A DNA stretch of 64,000 nt from Psychrobacter immobilis. GTDB lineage: Bacteria > Pseudomonadota > Gammaproteobacteria > Pseudomonadales > Moraxellaceae. The DNA lies in NCBI GenBank assembly GCA_904846145.1, contig CAJGZL010000001.1, positions 62,001-126,000 of the forward strand. The letters run 5' to 3'. The position numbers and the translations under genes are program-made. Each line of letters begins with the position of its first letter. Positions within the stretch are counted from its first letter, which is position 1. Below are positions 1-9,148 of this stretch, piece after piece. The notes under the pieces were generated by a model. That model was not told the DNA's origin and made no database searches. It saw nothing but the letters and a program-made list of their open reading frames with translations.

Positions 1-75
1 GTTAGATTTATTTTACAGTATTTCTAGGAACAATTCATAGCATAACAACTTGAATGAGTACTAAATAAATAATAT

Positions 76-101
76 AAAAAAAGCCACCCGTAGGCAGCTT
101 T
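76..101 (-). terminator. Rho-independent terminator downstream of the FabG-like gene
   Basis: On the minus strand a 9-bp stem (AAAGCTGCC with GGTGGCTTT, two G-T pairs) closes a TACG tetraloop and runs into a T tract. It lies about 150 bases past the stop of the reductase gene. The aceF terminator at 21551-21574 has the same build and loop. Confidence 0.8.
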
Positions 102-254
102 ATCGATCTTCATCGGCGTATTTTTGGTAAGCAATTATTACTTTCAACATAGTTTAAAAGTAGCCTTAAAAATTAATCGTTAAGCCAACTCTATTTGTAA
201 CTATAGTCAAAAGCAATAGTATTAGAGATCAATAATGTTAAAGAGCCACAGCTT

Positions 255-1655
255 TTATGCGCCTAGCAGACTTTGACCACAGACGCGGACGGTATTGCCG
301 TTCAGGCCGCCCGAGGCAGGAGACGCAAGCCAAGCGATCGTTTCTGCGACATCTACTGGCAAACCACCTTGACTCATAGAGTTCATGCGACGACCTGCTT
401 CACGAATAGCAAAAGGAATCGCTTCGGTCATTTGAGTTTCGATGAATCCTGGCGCTACAGCGTTAATAGTCATGCCTTTATCGTTGCGGCTTAATTGCTT
501 GGCAGTCGCATCGACTAAACCAATAACCCCTGCTTTTGAAGTGGCATAGTTGGTTTGACCTAGGTTACCTGCGATACCTGATATTGATGAGACACAGACG
601 ATACGAGCATCGTCTTTGAGTACGTCATTATCGAGCAAATAGCGATCTAGCTTGGCGATACTGGCCAGATTAATATTGATCACCATATCCCACTTTTGCT
701 CATCCATATTGGCTAAAGTTTTATCACGAGTGACGCCAGCGTTATGAATAATAGCATCAAGACCACCACGTTTTTCGGCAGCGTCGGCAACCTGCGCGCC
801 AGCATCGTCGCTAGTGATATCAACTAATAATGTCGAGCCGCTAATCTCACTAGCGACTTTTTGTAGATCTGCTTGCTGCTGTGGCACATCCAAGCAGATA
901 ACATGAGCGCCTTCACGAGCTAGTACGCGCGCGATTGACTCACCGATGCCGCGACTAGCGCCAGTTACTAGCATGGTTTTGCCACCTAGCGGCTGCGCCC
1001 AATCAATATCAATGGCATTGGCTTTATCGACACGGATAACTTGACCTGAGACATAAGCTGAACGCGCTGAGGTAAAGAATCTCAGGGTTGAATCTAGGTT
1101 TTGCTCAGCATCTTCAGCGACATAGATCAATTGAGCGGTAATACCACGTTTGAACTCTTTACCGACGGACTTGATAAAACCTTCAAGCGCGCGCTGAGCC
1201 AAAGCGAATTCGATATCATCGCATTCCTCTGGTGGACGACCGATAATAACCACGCGACCTGAGCGCTCAACACGGCGAGCGACGGCATGAAAGAATTCGT
1301 AAACTTGTTTGAGCTCACTGGCATTACTGATATTACTAGCATCAAACAGTAAAACTTTGAATTTGTTATCATCAGCCGTATTAGCTTTGGCCTCAACACC
1401 CGCATCAGCCAGCGCGCCTTTGACATAGTCATTATTATTAACAAAAATTTCGGCATGTAGCTCTGAGAAGATACGGGCAATAGCTTGGCTGACACGGTTG
1501 TCTTCACCAGTCGCAGCACCGACTAGTACGCTACCGCGTATTAAGCGTTGACCACTCTCAAAACGATCTAAGCCTACTGGCAGTGGCAAGCCTAAGTTTT
1601 TGGCGACTTTTTTGCCGATTGAAGATTGAACGAAATCACCATAACGGTCTGACAT
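255..1655 (-). CDS. Long-form 3-oxoacyl-ACP/CoA reductase (FabG-like SDR)
   Basis: This is a 466-residue short-chain dehydrogenase/reductase, about 220 residues longer than ordinary FabG. The C-terminal half holds the SDR core: cofactor motif TGASRGIG at 231-238, NAGV at 305-308, serines at 356-359, and the catalytic Y370 and K374 in YATSK. The first ~220 residues form a second Rossmann-like region without a glycine motif, as in high-molecular-weight FabG (FabG4-type) proteins. That group reduces 3-ketoacyl thioesters with NAD(P)H in the cytoplasm. It diverges from a thiolase gene, so a shared role in acyl-CoA or 3-ketoacyl metabolism is likely. Substrate chain length and ACP versus CoA preference cannot be read from sequence. 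The nearest downstream terminator is at 76-101. Confidence 0.9.
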   Translation of the reverse strand: MSDRYGDFVQSSIGKKVAKNLGLPLPVGLDRFESGQRLIRGSVLVGAATGEDNRVSQAIARIFSELHAEIFVNNNDYVKGALADAGVEAKANTADDNKFKVLLFDASNISNASELKQVYEFFHAVARRVERSGRVVIIGRPPEECDDIEFALAQRALEGFIKSVGKEFKRGITAQLIYVAEDAEQNLDSTLRFFTSARSAYVSGQVIRVDKANAIDIDWAQPLGGKTMLVTGASRGIGESIARVLAREGAHVICLDVPQQQADLQKVASEISGSTLLVDITSDDAGAQVADAAEKRGGLDAIIHNAGVTRDKTLANMDEQKWDMVININLASIAKLDRYLLDNDVLKDDARIVCVSSISGIAGNLGQTNYATSKAGVIGLVDATAKQLSRNDKGMTINAVAPGFIETQMTEAIPFAIREAGRRMNSMSQGGLPVDVAETIAWLASPASGGLNGNTVRVCGQSLLGA

Positions 1656-2241
1656 AATATAATCCTATTATTTATGATTAAAGGTTAACTATTTAAAGAT
1701 AAAAAGCGTATCTATAATAGTAGATACACTTTTTGAGATTGATTATTTAGAGTTCAATAAATGAGGCTTAAGCTGTCCTAACTATACACATCTAGAATGG
1801 ACAAGTCCAAATGTCTATAGTCATTTGTAAACAATCCAGTACACAAGTTGTTCATCGTAACTGACATATATCGTCAAATGCTTATGCTAGAATGGAACTT
1901 ATAAGTTATAGCTCATGCAAATAGCAATAACAATATATTATCAGAAACTTCATACTACTAGGTCAATTATTGATACTGGTCAGTTTATAGATTAGCTTGA
2001 TACTGCTTATAAGACTGTTTTTACATTACTTTATTTGCTAAAGACCTACAATAGCGCGATAAAAACCTAATATCATAAGCAACTGTATTATTTTATACGT
2101 TATCACTTTCTACCTTGTTTTCTTCTACATCTAAAGTCGTAACCCTAGGGCAAATAAGCCCTCTGTCAATATTTTTATTTTTACGACTTACTTTTTAATC
2201 AATTTTTAACTAACTTTTTTAACTAACTTAAGGAACCTATT
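1656..2241. other. Divergent intergenic region, reductase/thiolase
   Basis: This is 586 bases of A+T-rich sequence with no convincing ORF. It must carry the promoters of both flanking genes. I could not pick a -35/-10 pair with confidence. Near the thiolase a short direct repeat (TTTTTAACTAACTT twice, 2205-2231) precedes the ribosome binding site AAGGAAC. Confidence 0.5.
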
Positions 2242-4038
2242 ATGAGCAACCAAAAAGACAGCCCAATCGTTGAGAGTACCGTTGTGAAAAAAGGCACTGC
2301 TACCACTAATAAAGCCGCTGAGCCGTCCAAAGCTGAAACCAAAAACAGTAATGAACAGTATGACTCTATCGCTGAGCTCAAAAAAGCCACCGATATCGTT
2401 GATGCAGAAGGTAATTCGGTGAGTGAGTCAGCTACCAGCGATCAAGCGGCTAAGAAATCTAAGCTGAAAGAAGAGCTAGTCAGTGAAGCCAAAGAGTTAA
2501 AAAAGGCTAATGACCTTACTGAATCTGTCAATGTTGCGCCAGCTAAATCAGCCGATAGCGATAGTCAAGCTAACGAAAAAGAAGCCCCTAAACCTAGCGC
2601 GCAGAAAAAGACGTCAACAAGCACCGCGCAGAAAAAAACTCCAGCAAGCAAAGCGACTGTAGAAGCTAAAAAACCTAGCGCTAAGCCTGAAAGTAAAAAG
2701 CCCGCCGCTAATAGAAGCGCCGCTGCTAAGAAAAAGCCCACCACCAAAATGAATGCAGGCCAACACCGCGTAGCTATCTTAGGCGGTAACCGTATTCCGT
2801 TTGCCCGCTCTAACGGTGCTTATTCTGATGCTAGCAATACCGACATGCTGACCGCTGCTCTCAATGGTCTAATTGAGCGTTATAACTTACAAGATGCGCT
2901 ACTAGGTGAAGTGGTTACAGGCGCTGTTATCAAGCTTAGCCGTGATATTAACTTAACTCGCGAAGCGACCCTAAATACAGCTCTTAATCCACAAACCCCC
3001 GCTTATGATATCTCCCAAGCTTGTGCTACTGGCGTGCAAGCAACCTTTGCTTCGGCTAATAAAATCGCCCTTGGTATTATCGATTCAGCGATCACAGGTG
3101 GCGTAGATACTACCTCTGATGCACCGATCGCTATCGGTGATGGTCTGCGTAAAGTACTGCTAAAGCTCGGCTCTGCCAAAAACATGAAACAGCGCCTCAA
3201 AGCGCTTAAAAAGTTCGATCCTAAAGACTTGATTGATGCGCCGCAAAATGGTGAGCCGCGTACAGGTCTCTCTATGGGCGATCACCAAGCCATCACCACG
3301 CTGGAATGGAATATCAGCCGTGAAGACCAAGATAAATTAGCCTTTGATAGCCATAAAAACCTAGCACAAGCGTACGATGAAGGCTTCTTCGATGACTTAA
3401 TTACTCCATACAAGGGTCTCACGCGTGATAATAACTTACGCCCCGATTCTACAGTTGAGAAACTGGGTAAATTAAAGCCCGCCTTTGGTAAAAAGAATGC
3501 CAATCCAACGATGACTGCTGCTAACTCTACGCCATTAACTGATGGTGCTTCTTGTGTGCTATTAGCAAATGAGGATTGGGCAAAAGAGCGTAACTTAAAG
3601 CCATTAGCTTATATTGTGCATCAAGAGACCGCTGCCGTTGACTTCATTGGTAAGTCTGGTGACAAAGAGGGCTTATTAATGGCACCAGCATATGCTGTGC
3701 CGCGTATGCTCGAACGTGCAGGTTTAACCCTACAAGACTTTGATTTTTATGAAATTCATGAAGCTTTTGCCTCGCAAGTATTGTCTACACTTGCGGCTTG
3801 GGATGATGAGAGTTTTTGTAAAGAGCGCTTAGGGTTAGATGACAAACTAGGCTCAATCGATCGTAGCAAACTCAATGTGAATGGCTCATCACTTGCCGCA
3901 GGTCATCCGTTCGCCGCTACTGGTGGTCGTATCTTAGCCACTGCTGCAAAACTATTGGATCAAAAAGGCTCAGGTCGCGCACTAATATCTATTTGCGCGG
4001 CGGGCGGTCAAGGCGTGACTTGTATTCTCGAAAAATAG
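2242..4038 (+). CDS. Thiolase (acetyl-CoA acetyltransferase / 3-ketoacyl-CoA thiolase) with Lys/Ala-rich N-terminal extension
   Basis: This 598-residue protein carries a complete thiolase core from about residue 170. The nucleophilic cysteine is C261 (QACATG), H506 lies in HEAFAS, H555 in GHPFAATG, and the second catalytic cysteine is C585 in CAAGGQG. Thiolases make or cleave 3-ketoacyl-CoA in beta-oxidation or ketone metabolism. Residues 1-169 are unusual: lysine, alanine, serine and proline rich with repeated AKKP/QKKT motifs, resembling histone-H1-like or phasin-type tails. The long start is preferred because AAGGAAC lies 7 bases upstream, while the internal ATG at 2749 has no good site. 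The gene diverges from the FabG-like reductase. Acetyl-CoA versus long-chain specificity is unresolved. Confidence 0.9.
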   Translation: MSNQKDSPIVESTVVKKGTATTNKAAEPSKAETKNSNEQYDSIAELKKATDIVDAEGNSVSESATSDQAAKKSKLKEELVSEAKELKKANDLTESVNVAPAKSADSDSQANEKEAPKPSAQKKTSTSTAQKKTPASKATVEAKKPSAKPESKKPAANRSAAAKKKPTTKMNAGQHRVAILGGNRIPFARSNGAYSDASNTDMLTAALNGLIERYNLQDALLGEVVTGAVIKLSRDINLTREATLNTALNPQTPAYDISQACATGVQATFASANKIALGIIDSAITGGVDTTSDAPIAIGDGLRKVLLKLGSAKNMKQRLKALKKFDPKDLIDAPQNGEPRTGLSMGDHQAITTLEWNISREDQDKLAFDSHKNLAQAYDEGFFDDLITPYKGLTRDNNLRPDSTVEKLGKLKPAFGKKNANPTMTAANSTPLTDGASCVLLANEDWAKERNLKPLAYIVHQETAAVDFIGKSGDKEGLLMAPAYAVPRMLERAGLTLQDFDFYEIHEAFASQVLSTLAAWDDESFCKERLGLDDKLGSIDRSKLNVNGSSLAAGHPFAATGGRILATAAKLLDQKGSGRALISICAAGGQGVTCILEK

Positions 4039-4131
4039 TCTGCAATAAGATACAAAGACTAATAATGCACAGCGTAATTATTATCACAATAGCTACTGAT
4101 TGACCCGTTCAGCCAGTACAGATGCTCTACT

Positions 4132-4170
4132 AAAACGCCCTTTACTATATAAATTAAGGGGCGTTTTTTT
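4132..4170 (+). terminator. Terminator after the thiolase gene
   Basis: AAACGCCC pairs with GGGCGTTT across an 18-base loop region (one unpaired G) and is followed by seven T residues. It separates the thiolase from ppk2. Confidence 0.8.
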
Positions 4171-4247
4171 ATGCGCTATATTTGTCACAATAAAAAACCT
4201 ATAATAGATTTACACAATAATTACTCAGCTGATTAGAGGTGGAGTCT

Positions 4248-5327
4248 ATGGATATATTACACTCGCTGTTGAATAAACTTAAGCATACTATTCTTGGTCA
4301 TGAGGAGCTTATCGTGGCAAAACCACTCTTAACGCACCAGTCTCAACCCTTGAAAGTACAGCCGCACACTGATAAAAAAGTATTAGAGCAAACTGCTATG
4401 ATTCAACGCATCGATAAAGATGTATTGAATGATGAGCTGCGGCGCAAGATGCACCAAGACTTAATTGACACTTATGACGAAGAGCTTGAAAACGAAATTG
4501 ATGACTACATGCGCGATTTGCGATTCGATGGGCATGTGATGACTGAGCAAGAAAAACTTGATCGTCGCACTTATTTTCAGGAGCTAGTACGTCTGCAACG
4601 TGAATTGATTAAGCTACAAGACTGGGTAGTGGATAGCGGTGAGCGTATCGTGGTGGTGTTTGAGGGGCGTGATTCTGCAGGTAAAGGCGGTGCGATTAAG
4701 CGCATCACTCAGCGGCTAAACCCAAGGGTTTGCCGAGTTGCAGCCCTGCCTGCGCCGACCGAACGTGAGCAGACGCAGTGGTATTTTCAGCGTTATGTCG
4801 CCCATCTACCAGCAGCTGGCGAGATCGTCTTGTTTGATCGCAGCTGGTATAACCGCGCTGGTGTTGAGCAGGTAATGGGGTTTTGCAACGGTGGGCAATA
4901 TGAGGAGTTTTTTCAGTCGGTGCCTGATTTTGAGCGTATGCTAGTACGCTCCGGCATACGCTTGATTAAGTATTGGTTCTCGATCACTGATGATGAGCAA
5001 CACTCACGCTTTATGAGCCGTATTCATGATCCACTCAAGCAGTGGAAGCTCTCACCAATGGATTTACAGTCCCGTAGGCGCTGGGAGGATTATACCAAGG
5101 CTAAAGAGACTATGTTTGAGCGTACTCATATTCCAGAAGCCCCGTGGTGGGTGGTTGAAGGCAATAATAAGAAGCGCGCACGACTTAACTGTATTGCGCA
5201 TTTATTAGATCAGATACCCTATAATGAAGTGCCGCGTGATGAGGTAGAACTGCCTGATCGCACGCGTGATAATGAGTATTATCGCGAGCCTATTCCTGAT
5301 GATATGTATGTACCGCCACGCTATTAA
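4248..5327 (+). CDS. ppk2: Polyphosphate kinase 2 (PPK2 family)
   Basis: PPK2 enzymes use inorganic polyphosphate to phosphorylate nucleotides, mostly GDP or ADP. The frame carries the family signatures: a Walker A-like FEGRDSAGKGG near residue 135, a conserved DRSWYNRAGVE segment about 65 residues later, and the terminal part rich in aromatic and charged residues (RRRWEDYTKAKE). Length (359 residues) fits a single-domain PPK2. I chose ATG 4248 because AGAGGTGGAG sits directly before it; the GTG at 4239 lies inside that ribosome binding site. It stands alone between the thiolase terminator and the convergent pilZ. Nucleotide preference (ADP versus GDP or NMP) cannot be decided here. Confidence 0.92.
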   Translation: MDILHSLLNKLKHTILGHEELIVAKPLLTHQSQPLKVQPHTDKKVLEQTAMIQRIDKDVLNDELRRKMHQDLIDTYDEELENEIDDYMRDLRFDGHVMTEQEKLDRRTYFQELVRLQRELIKLQDWVVDSGERIVVVFEGRDSAGKGGAIKRITQRLNPRVCRVAALPAPTEREQTQWYFQRYVAHLPAAGEIVLFDRSWYNRAGVEQVMGFCNGGQYEEFFQSVPDFERMLVRSGIRLIKYWFSITDDEQHSRFMSRIHDPLKQWKLSPMDLQSRRRWEDYTKAKETMFERTHIPEAPWWVVEGNNKKRARLNCIAHLLDQIPYNEVPRDEVELPDRTRDNEYYREPIPDDMYVPPRY

Positions 5328-5368
5328 AGCTTTTAGCCATCAAGGCTTTTACTAGTAGTAACTTGAAC

Positions 5369-5716
5369 CTACATCGTATAAGTCGCTTGCTGGCTGTCTA
5401 TTTTGCCCGCTAATAAGCGCTCTACTTCGTTTTTAATACGCTGTCCACTGGCATCCTGACCTATTTGTACCGCAAATCCTGCTGGTCGATTGCCTTGAGC
5501 TTTTCGATTGATCCAAATCACTTTACCATTCATTGGCAAGCGCTCACTAGAATTTGGCAAAGTTATCGCAACAAAGACTTCATCGCCTAAGTTTTGTACG
5601 CGATCACTCGGTACAAAAATCGCTCCATTATCAACAAAAGATAAGTAGCTGGCATACAACGTTGCTATATCTTCGATATGATGAGTAACAATTCCACCGC
5701 GACTGGGCATTGCCAT
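5369..5716 (-). CDS. pilZ: PilZ-domain type IV pilus protein
   Basis: This is a 115-residue single-domain PilZ protein. It starts with MAMPSRGGIV, contains LSFVDNGAIFVPS, and then the beta-barrel core (VFVAITLPNS, GKVIWIN). It follows holB as in Pseudomonas and Acinetobacter, which supports the canonical PilZ needed for type IV pilus assembly rather than a c-di-GMP receptor. The canonical RxxxR c-di-GMP motif is not evident. A longer frame begins at 5764, but ATG 5716 has AAGGAG six bases upstream, and the extra 16 residues are partly encoded by a tandem repeat. It is the last gene of the msbA-lpxK-kdsB-holB string and converges on ppk2. Confidence 0.88.
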   Translation of the reverse strand: MAMPSRGGIVTHHIEDIATLYASYLSFVDNGAIFVPSDRVQNLGDEVFVAITLPNSSERLPMNGKVIWINRKAQGNRPAGFAVQIGQDASGQRIKNEVERLLAGKIDSQQATYTM

Positions 5717-5751
5717 AATAAGCTCCTTATAGAAACAAAAGGTATAAAAGA

Positions 5752-5783
5752 CAGTTAAACGCAAAAGCAGTTAAACGCAAAAT
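5752..5783. repeat. 16-bp tandem duplication between holB and pilZ
   Basis: CAGTTAAACGCAAAAG (5752-5767) is followed at once by CAGTTAAACGCAAAAT (5768-5783), 15 of 16 identical. It lies in the holB-pilZ spacer and extends the pilZ frame upstream of its likely start. Confidence 0.85.
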
Positions 5784-5849
5784 ATATGATAATCATAAAG
5801 ATAGTTATAGCTTAGATTTGCCGTTTAGAACAGTACTATACGAACAGCG

Positions 5850-6968
5850 TTATAGCTGAGTCAGCTGTTGCATTAGCTTATCATAAGCGAACTTCTCTTG
5901 AACATTTTGTTGTAGCGATATTTTTATCTGCTGTAGCATCTGCTCTATCATGGTAAGGGCGTTATCGCTTGTCAAGTTGTCGTTTAGCGAAGAATCATCA
6001 AGCAGATGAGGATTTACAGCGGCTAATAAATCGATATCTTTTTGACGGCTTGGTAGTCCCATATAGACTCGCCGAATATCAACCAGCATCATCTCACTCA
6101 GTTTTATAAAATCCGCGATATCCAGCTGTTTTTGCCAATAGTCACTAGCAGCAATAGCACTACGTTTGCCATTACGTAGCGCTTGCCAAGTCTTTAGCCA
6201 AAGCCCACGCTTGCTATACCAATTCGCTTGCGCCAAATCTATAGCAGCAAGTGGCGCTCCATTGGCTAGTTGCAATAACTGACTGATCTGATCAGGGGCG
6301 ACCGCCTCTCGATTAACAGTACTGCCTAAGGCTTGGGTGACATAATTAAGCGCGCCGGCAGACTCTATCTGCTGAAGCGGCAACTGCTGGACTCGACTCT
6401 TAATAGTAGGTAATAGCTGAGTTGGGGTATCACTAATAAGGAATAAATGTACCTGTGCTTGTGGCTCCTCAAGGGTTTTGAGTAGCGCATTAGCTGCAGC
6501 TATAGTCATCTGTTCGGCATAGTCTAAAACACAAATGCGAATACCTTGCCCGCCTTGGTAAATAAAAGGCTGTAGCGCGCGGATGTCATCTACTTTGATA
6601 GTAACTGATGCCTTAGCCGTGGCTTTAACAGATTTTTTACTGTTTTTACTTGCCAGCTCGCTCGCTTGACTGCTGTTGGCACTTATTGGCATTTGCGCCA
6701 GTGGCAGTACTTGCAAGCTGGGATGAGTGCCCGACTTGAGCCATTGGCAACTAGCGCATTGACCACAGGCACCCTCTGAATGCTGATCTCGCTGCAAGCA
6801 CAGTAGCCAAGCCACCAAACGCCAGATAAACGCGCGTTTACCCATGCCTTGCATCCCTGCTGCTAGTAACGCATGAGGTAGCGATGAGCTTGACGCGCGC
6901 GCCGTCAGCTGCACCCATAGACTTTGTTGCCAAGGCAATAGCGGTGCAAAGTAAATGTCGTCATTCAT
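5850..6968 (-). CDS. holB: DNA polymerase III subunit delta'
   Basis: Delta' is the stator subunit of the clamp loader that places the beta clamp on primed DNA. The 372-residue protein has the N-terminal AAA+ fold with a degenerate P-loop (GMQGMGKRAF), the zinc module C-GQC-ASC near residue 64, and the sensor-region motif NALLKTLEEP. The C-terminal part is less conserved. It is longer than E. coli delta' (334), partly through a serine/lysine/alanine insert at about 100-125, between the zinc module and the next beta strand. It lies between kdsB (102-base gap) and pilZ on the same strand, a neighbourhood typical of holB-pilZ. Confidence 0.93.
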   Translation of the reverse strand: MNDDIYFAPLLPWQQSLWVQLTARASSSSLPHALLAAGMQGMGKRAFIWRLVAWLLCLQRDQHSEGACGQCASCQWLKSGTHPSLQVLPLAQMPISANSSQASELASKNSKKSVKATAKASVTIKVDDIRALQPFIYQGGQGIRICVLDYAEQMTIAAANALLKTLEEPQAQVHLFLISDTPTQLLPTIKSRVQQLPLQQIESAGALNYVTQALGSTVNREAVAPDQISQLLQLANGAPLAAIDLAQANWYSKRGLWLKTWQALRNGKRSAIAASDYWQKQLDIADFIKLSEMMLVDIRRVYMGLPSRQKDIDLLAAVNPHLLDDSSLNDNLTSDNALTMIEQMLQQIKISLQQNVQEKFAYDKLMQQLTQL

Positions 6969-7070
6969 ATCGTCGATGTTAGCGATTCCTTAAAACGTAT
7001 ACTATTTAAAAAACTTAGTGCCTGTTAATTAATACTCAGAAATCTTAACCTATATACACTTAGGCTATTT

Positions 7071-7907
7071 TTATGAATACTCGTCGTTTTGAAAGTCTGC
7101 TAAGCTCATGTTATTAAGACGCTCTAAATCTTCTACAGTATCGACACCTGCTGGCAATTTTACTTTGGCCGCTTCGATAGCGATAGCGCCACCATTCTCC
7201 ATGACCCGCAGTTGCTCTAGACTTTCCAAGGTTTCAAGCGCGGTTGGTAGCCAGTTGACAAACTGTTTTAGCAAACTGACGCGATAGGCATATAAGCCTA
7301 AATGACGTTTGGCAGTGCTAGGCACAGGCAGAGCTGATGTATCTGATAAATCAGCATTATTCTCAACTGCCAAAACCAAATCTCGATCACAAGGAATAGG
7401 CGCTCGGCTAAAATACAATGCGCGTTGCTTATTGTCATAACTGGCGCTTACGACTTTGACCACAGAAGGTCTTATAAAAGTAGCGTAATCTTCGATAGGC
7501 TCATATAGCGTCGCCATCACACTTTGACTGTCTTGTACTAGCAGATCTTTGACTTGCTGCAATAATAAAGGCGGCACTAATGGCTCATCACCTTGCATAT
7601 TAATGATAATATCTTGCTCGCCCCAGCCCTTTATAGCGGCAACCTCTGCCAAGCGATCAGTGCCTGAAATATGATCTTGACGCGTCATAACGACCTCAAA
7701 TCCTGCGTCACGACATATCTTGGCAATACTCTCATCATCCGTTGCAATGCACATATCATCGGCAAAGGTAGCCGCTTGTGCTTTTCGGGCGACCCAAAGT
7801 ATCATCGGCATACCATGGATAGCCAATAGTGGTTTGCCTGGCAGACGCGTGCTGTTAAAGCGAGCAGGAATCACGATATGGGTTTTGACAGGGACAGATG
7901 AGGACAT
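7071..7907 (-). CDS. kdsB: 3-deoxy-manno-octulosonate cytidylyltransferase (CMP-KDO synthetase)
   Basis: KdsB activates KDO with CTP to give CMP-KDO for the inner core of lipopolysaccharide. The start carries the nucleotidyltransferase signature PARFNSTRLPGKPL, followed by NMQGDEPL and later HLGLYAYR, all typical of the family. At 278 residues it is about 25 longer than usual; the extra length includes a segment around VENNADLSDTSALPVP before HLGLYAYR. The gap to lpxK is only 11 bases, so translational coupling is likely. Cytoplasmic enzyme. Confidence 0.95.
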   Translation of the reverse strand: MSSSVPVKTHIVIPARFNSTRLPGKPLLAIHGMPMILWVARKAQAATFADDMCIATDDESIAKICRDAGFEVVMTRQDHISGTDRLAEVAAIKGWGEQDIIINMQGDEPLVPPLLLQQVKDLLVQDSQSVMATLYEPIEDYATFIRPSVVKVVSASYDNKQRALYFSRAPIPCDRDLVLAVENNADLSDTSALPVPSTAKRHLGLYAYRVSLLKQFVNWLPTALETLESLEQLRVMENGGAIAIEAAKVKLPAGVDTVEDLERLNNMSLADFQNDEYS

Positions 7908-7918
7908 AATAGAGCCTT

Positions 7919-9094
7919 TTAATAAGTAGCGTTTTTTATAGCAATACCTAAATCTTGTAGTTGCCGCTGCAGTTTAGTATAACAGGCGTCTGATAGCTCA
8001 GCGCTGACCGGTAATACCCAAAGTCTAGCGACCAGCTCAGCGAGCTCAGCTTTATTGACACCATCAAACTCAGTTTGTTTATTTTCATCGTTATTTATAG
8101 TGTCAAACACTTTTGCTAATAGTGCTCGTATTTTTACCGCATCTTTACTAGTAATAATAATAGGATAGTGCTGGTATTGCAGTAAATCGGTGAGCTCAAA
8201 ATCGTAGTGATCAGGATAAGGATGAGCGCTCACTTTGAACCCTAACGCTTCAAGAGTCGCAAAAAACCGCTGCGGATAGCCAATCCCACTGACGCCGTGT
8301 ACTTGGCTACCTGCCAAAGGCTTAACACCTGCTGCTTGTGAAGTGGCACACAAACTATCGGCATCACTAGACCATAAGCTAGGCCATAAAGCTTGCAGAT
8401 CATCAGGTTGTAAGTGCATAGTTAAGCGCTCAGTGGACTGCGAACTATTCACTTGTAGATTGTCGTCAATTAAATGGCTATCCATCTTTTCATGATAGAT
8501 AACTGTCGCCTTATCTAGTCGTGACATCGGCTCGCGCAAAAACCCTGTCGGCAGTAATTGACAACTACCAAATCCACGCGCAACATCGACCACTATCCAT
8601 TCAATATCGCGCTGCAACGCATAGTGCTGTAGCCCATCATCAGCGATAATGAGTTGTAAGTTAGGATGAGCTTGTATGAGAGTGCTTATGGCTTGCTGCC
8701 GATTAGGACATACCGCCATCGGTACCCCTGTCATAGAGACAATCAAGCTTGGCTCATCGCCTACGACGCTGGGCAAGCTATCGGTAGTCACTAAAGCTGG
8801 CATCTGAGCGCTATCGCCGCCATAACCGCGGCTAATCACCCCTACTGGCACCTTATGCTGCTGCAAATAGTCGACCAAAGCCATAATAAGCGGTGTTTTA
8901 CCGCTACCACCAACGGTGATGTTACCGATCACCATAATAGGTATAGGCGCACGATAGCTTTTTGCTAAGCCAAGCTTATAGGCTTGCTGACGTATTGAAA
9001 TTATCAGACCATATAACCAGCTAACAGGAAGTAGTAGCCATAACCAAAGGGCTTGTCGTTGCCATGCTTGAGTGATTTTAGTTTCAAGACTCAT
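7919..9094 (-). CDS. lpxK: Tetraacyldisaccharide 4'-kinase
   Basis: LpxK phosphorylates the 4' position of the lipid A disaccharide, making lipid IVA at the inner membrane. The 391-residue protein has an N-terminal hydrophobic segment (LWLWLLLPVSWLYGL), the P-loop VGNITVGGSGKTPL near residue 60, and the family motif DDGLQHYALQRDIEWIVVD. The C-terminal half has YPDHYDF and TSKDAVKIR, both usual for LpxK. It lies between msbA (54 bases) and kdsB (11 bases) in the same order as in many gammaproteobacteria. Confidence 0.95.
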   Translation of the reverse strand: MSLETKITQAWQRQALWLWLLLPVSWLYGLIISIRQQAYKLGLAKSYRAPIPIMVIGNITVGGSGKTPLIMALVDYLQQHKVPVGVISRGYGGDSAQMPALVTTDSLPSVVGDEPSLIVSMTGVPMAVCPNRQQAISTLIQAHPNLQLIIADDGLQHYALQRDIEWIVVDVARGFGSCQLLPTGFLREPMSRLDKATVIYHEKMDSHLIDDNLQVNSSQSTERLTMHLQPDDLQALWPSLWSSDADSLCATSQAAGVKPLAGSQVHGVSGIGYPQRFFATLEALGFKVSAHPYPDHYDFELTDLLQYQHYPIIITSKDAVKIRALLAKVFDTINNDENKQTEFDGVNKAELAELVARLWVLPVSAELSDACYTKLQRQLQDLGIAIKNATY

Positions 9095-9148
9095 AGCTGA
9101 ATTCTTATTATGCCAGTTAGTTTTTCACCTAGACAATCAATCGCTTCT

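Noticed and set aside
2565..2747. 60-residue hydrophobic frame antisense to the thiolase extension
   Set aside because: It is the complement of the Lys/Ala-rich tail; its Leu/Ala/Phe composition follows from that bias.
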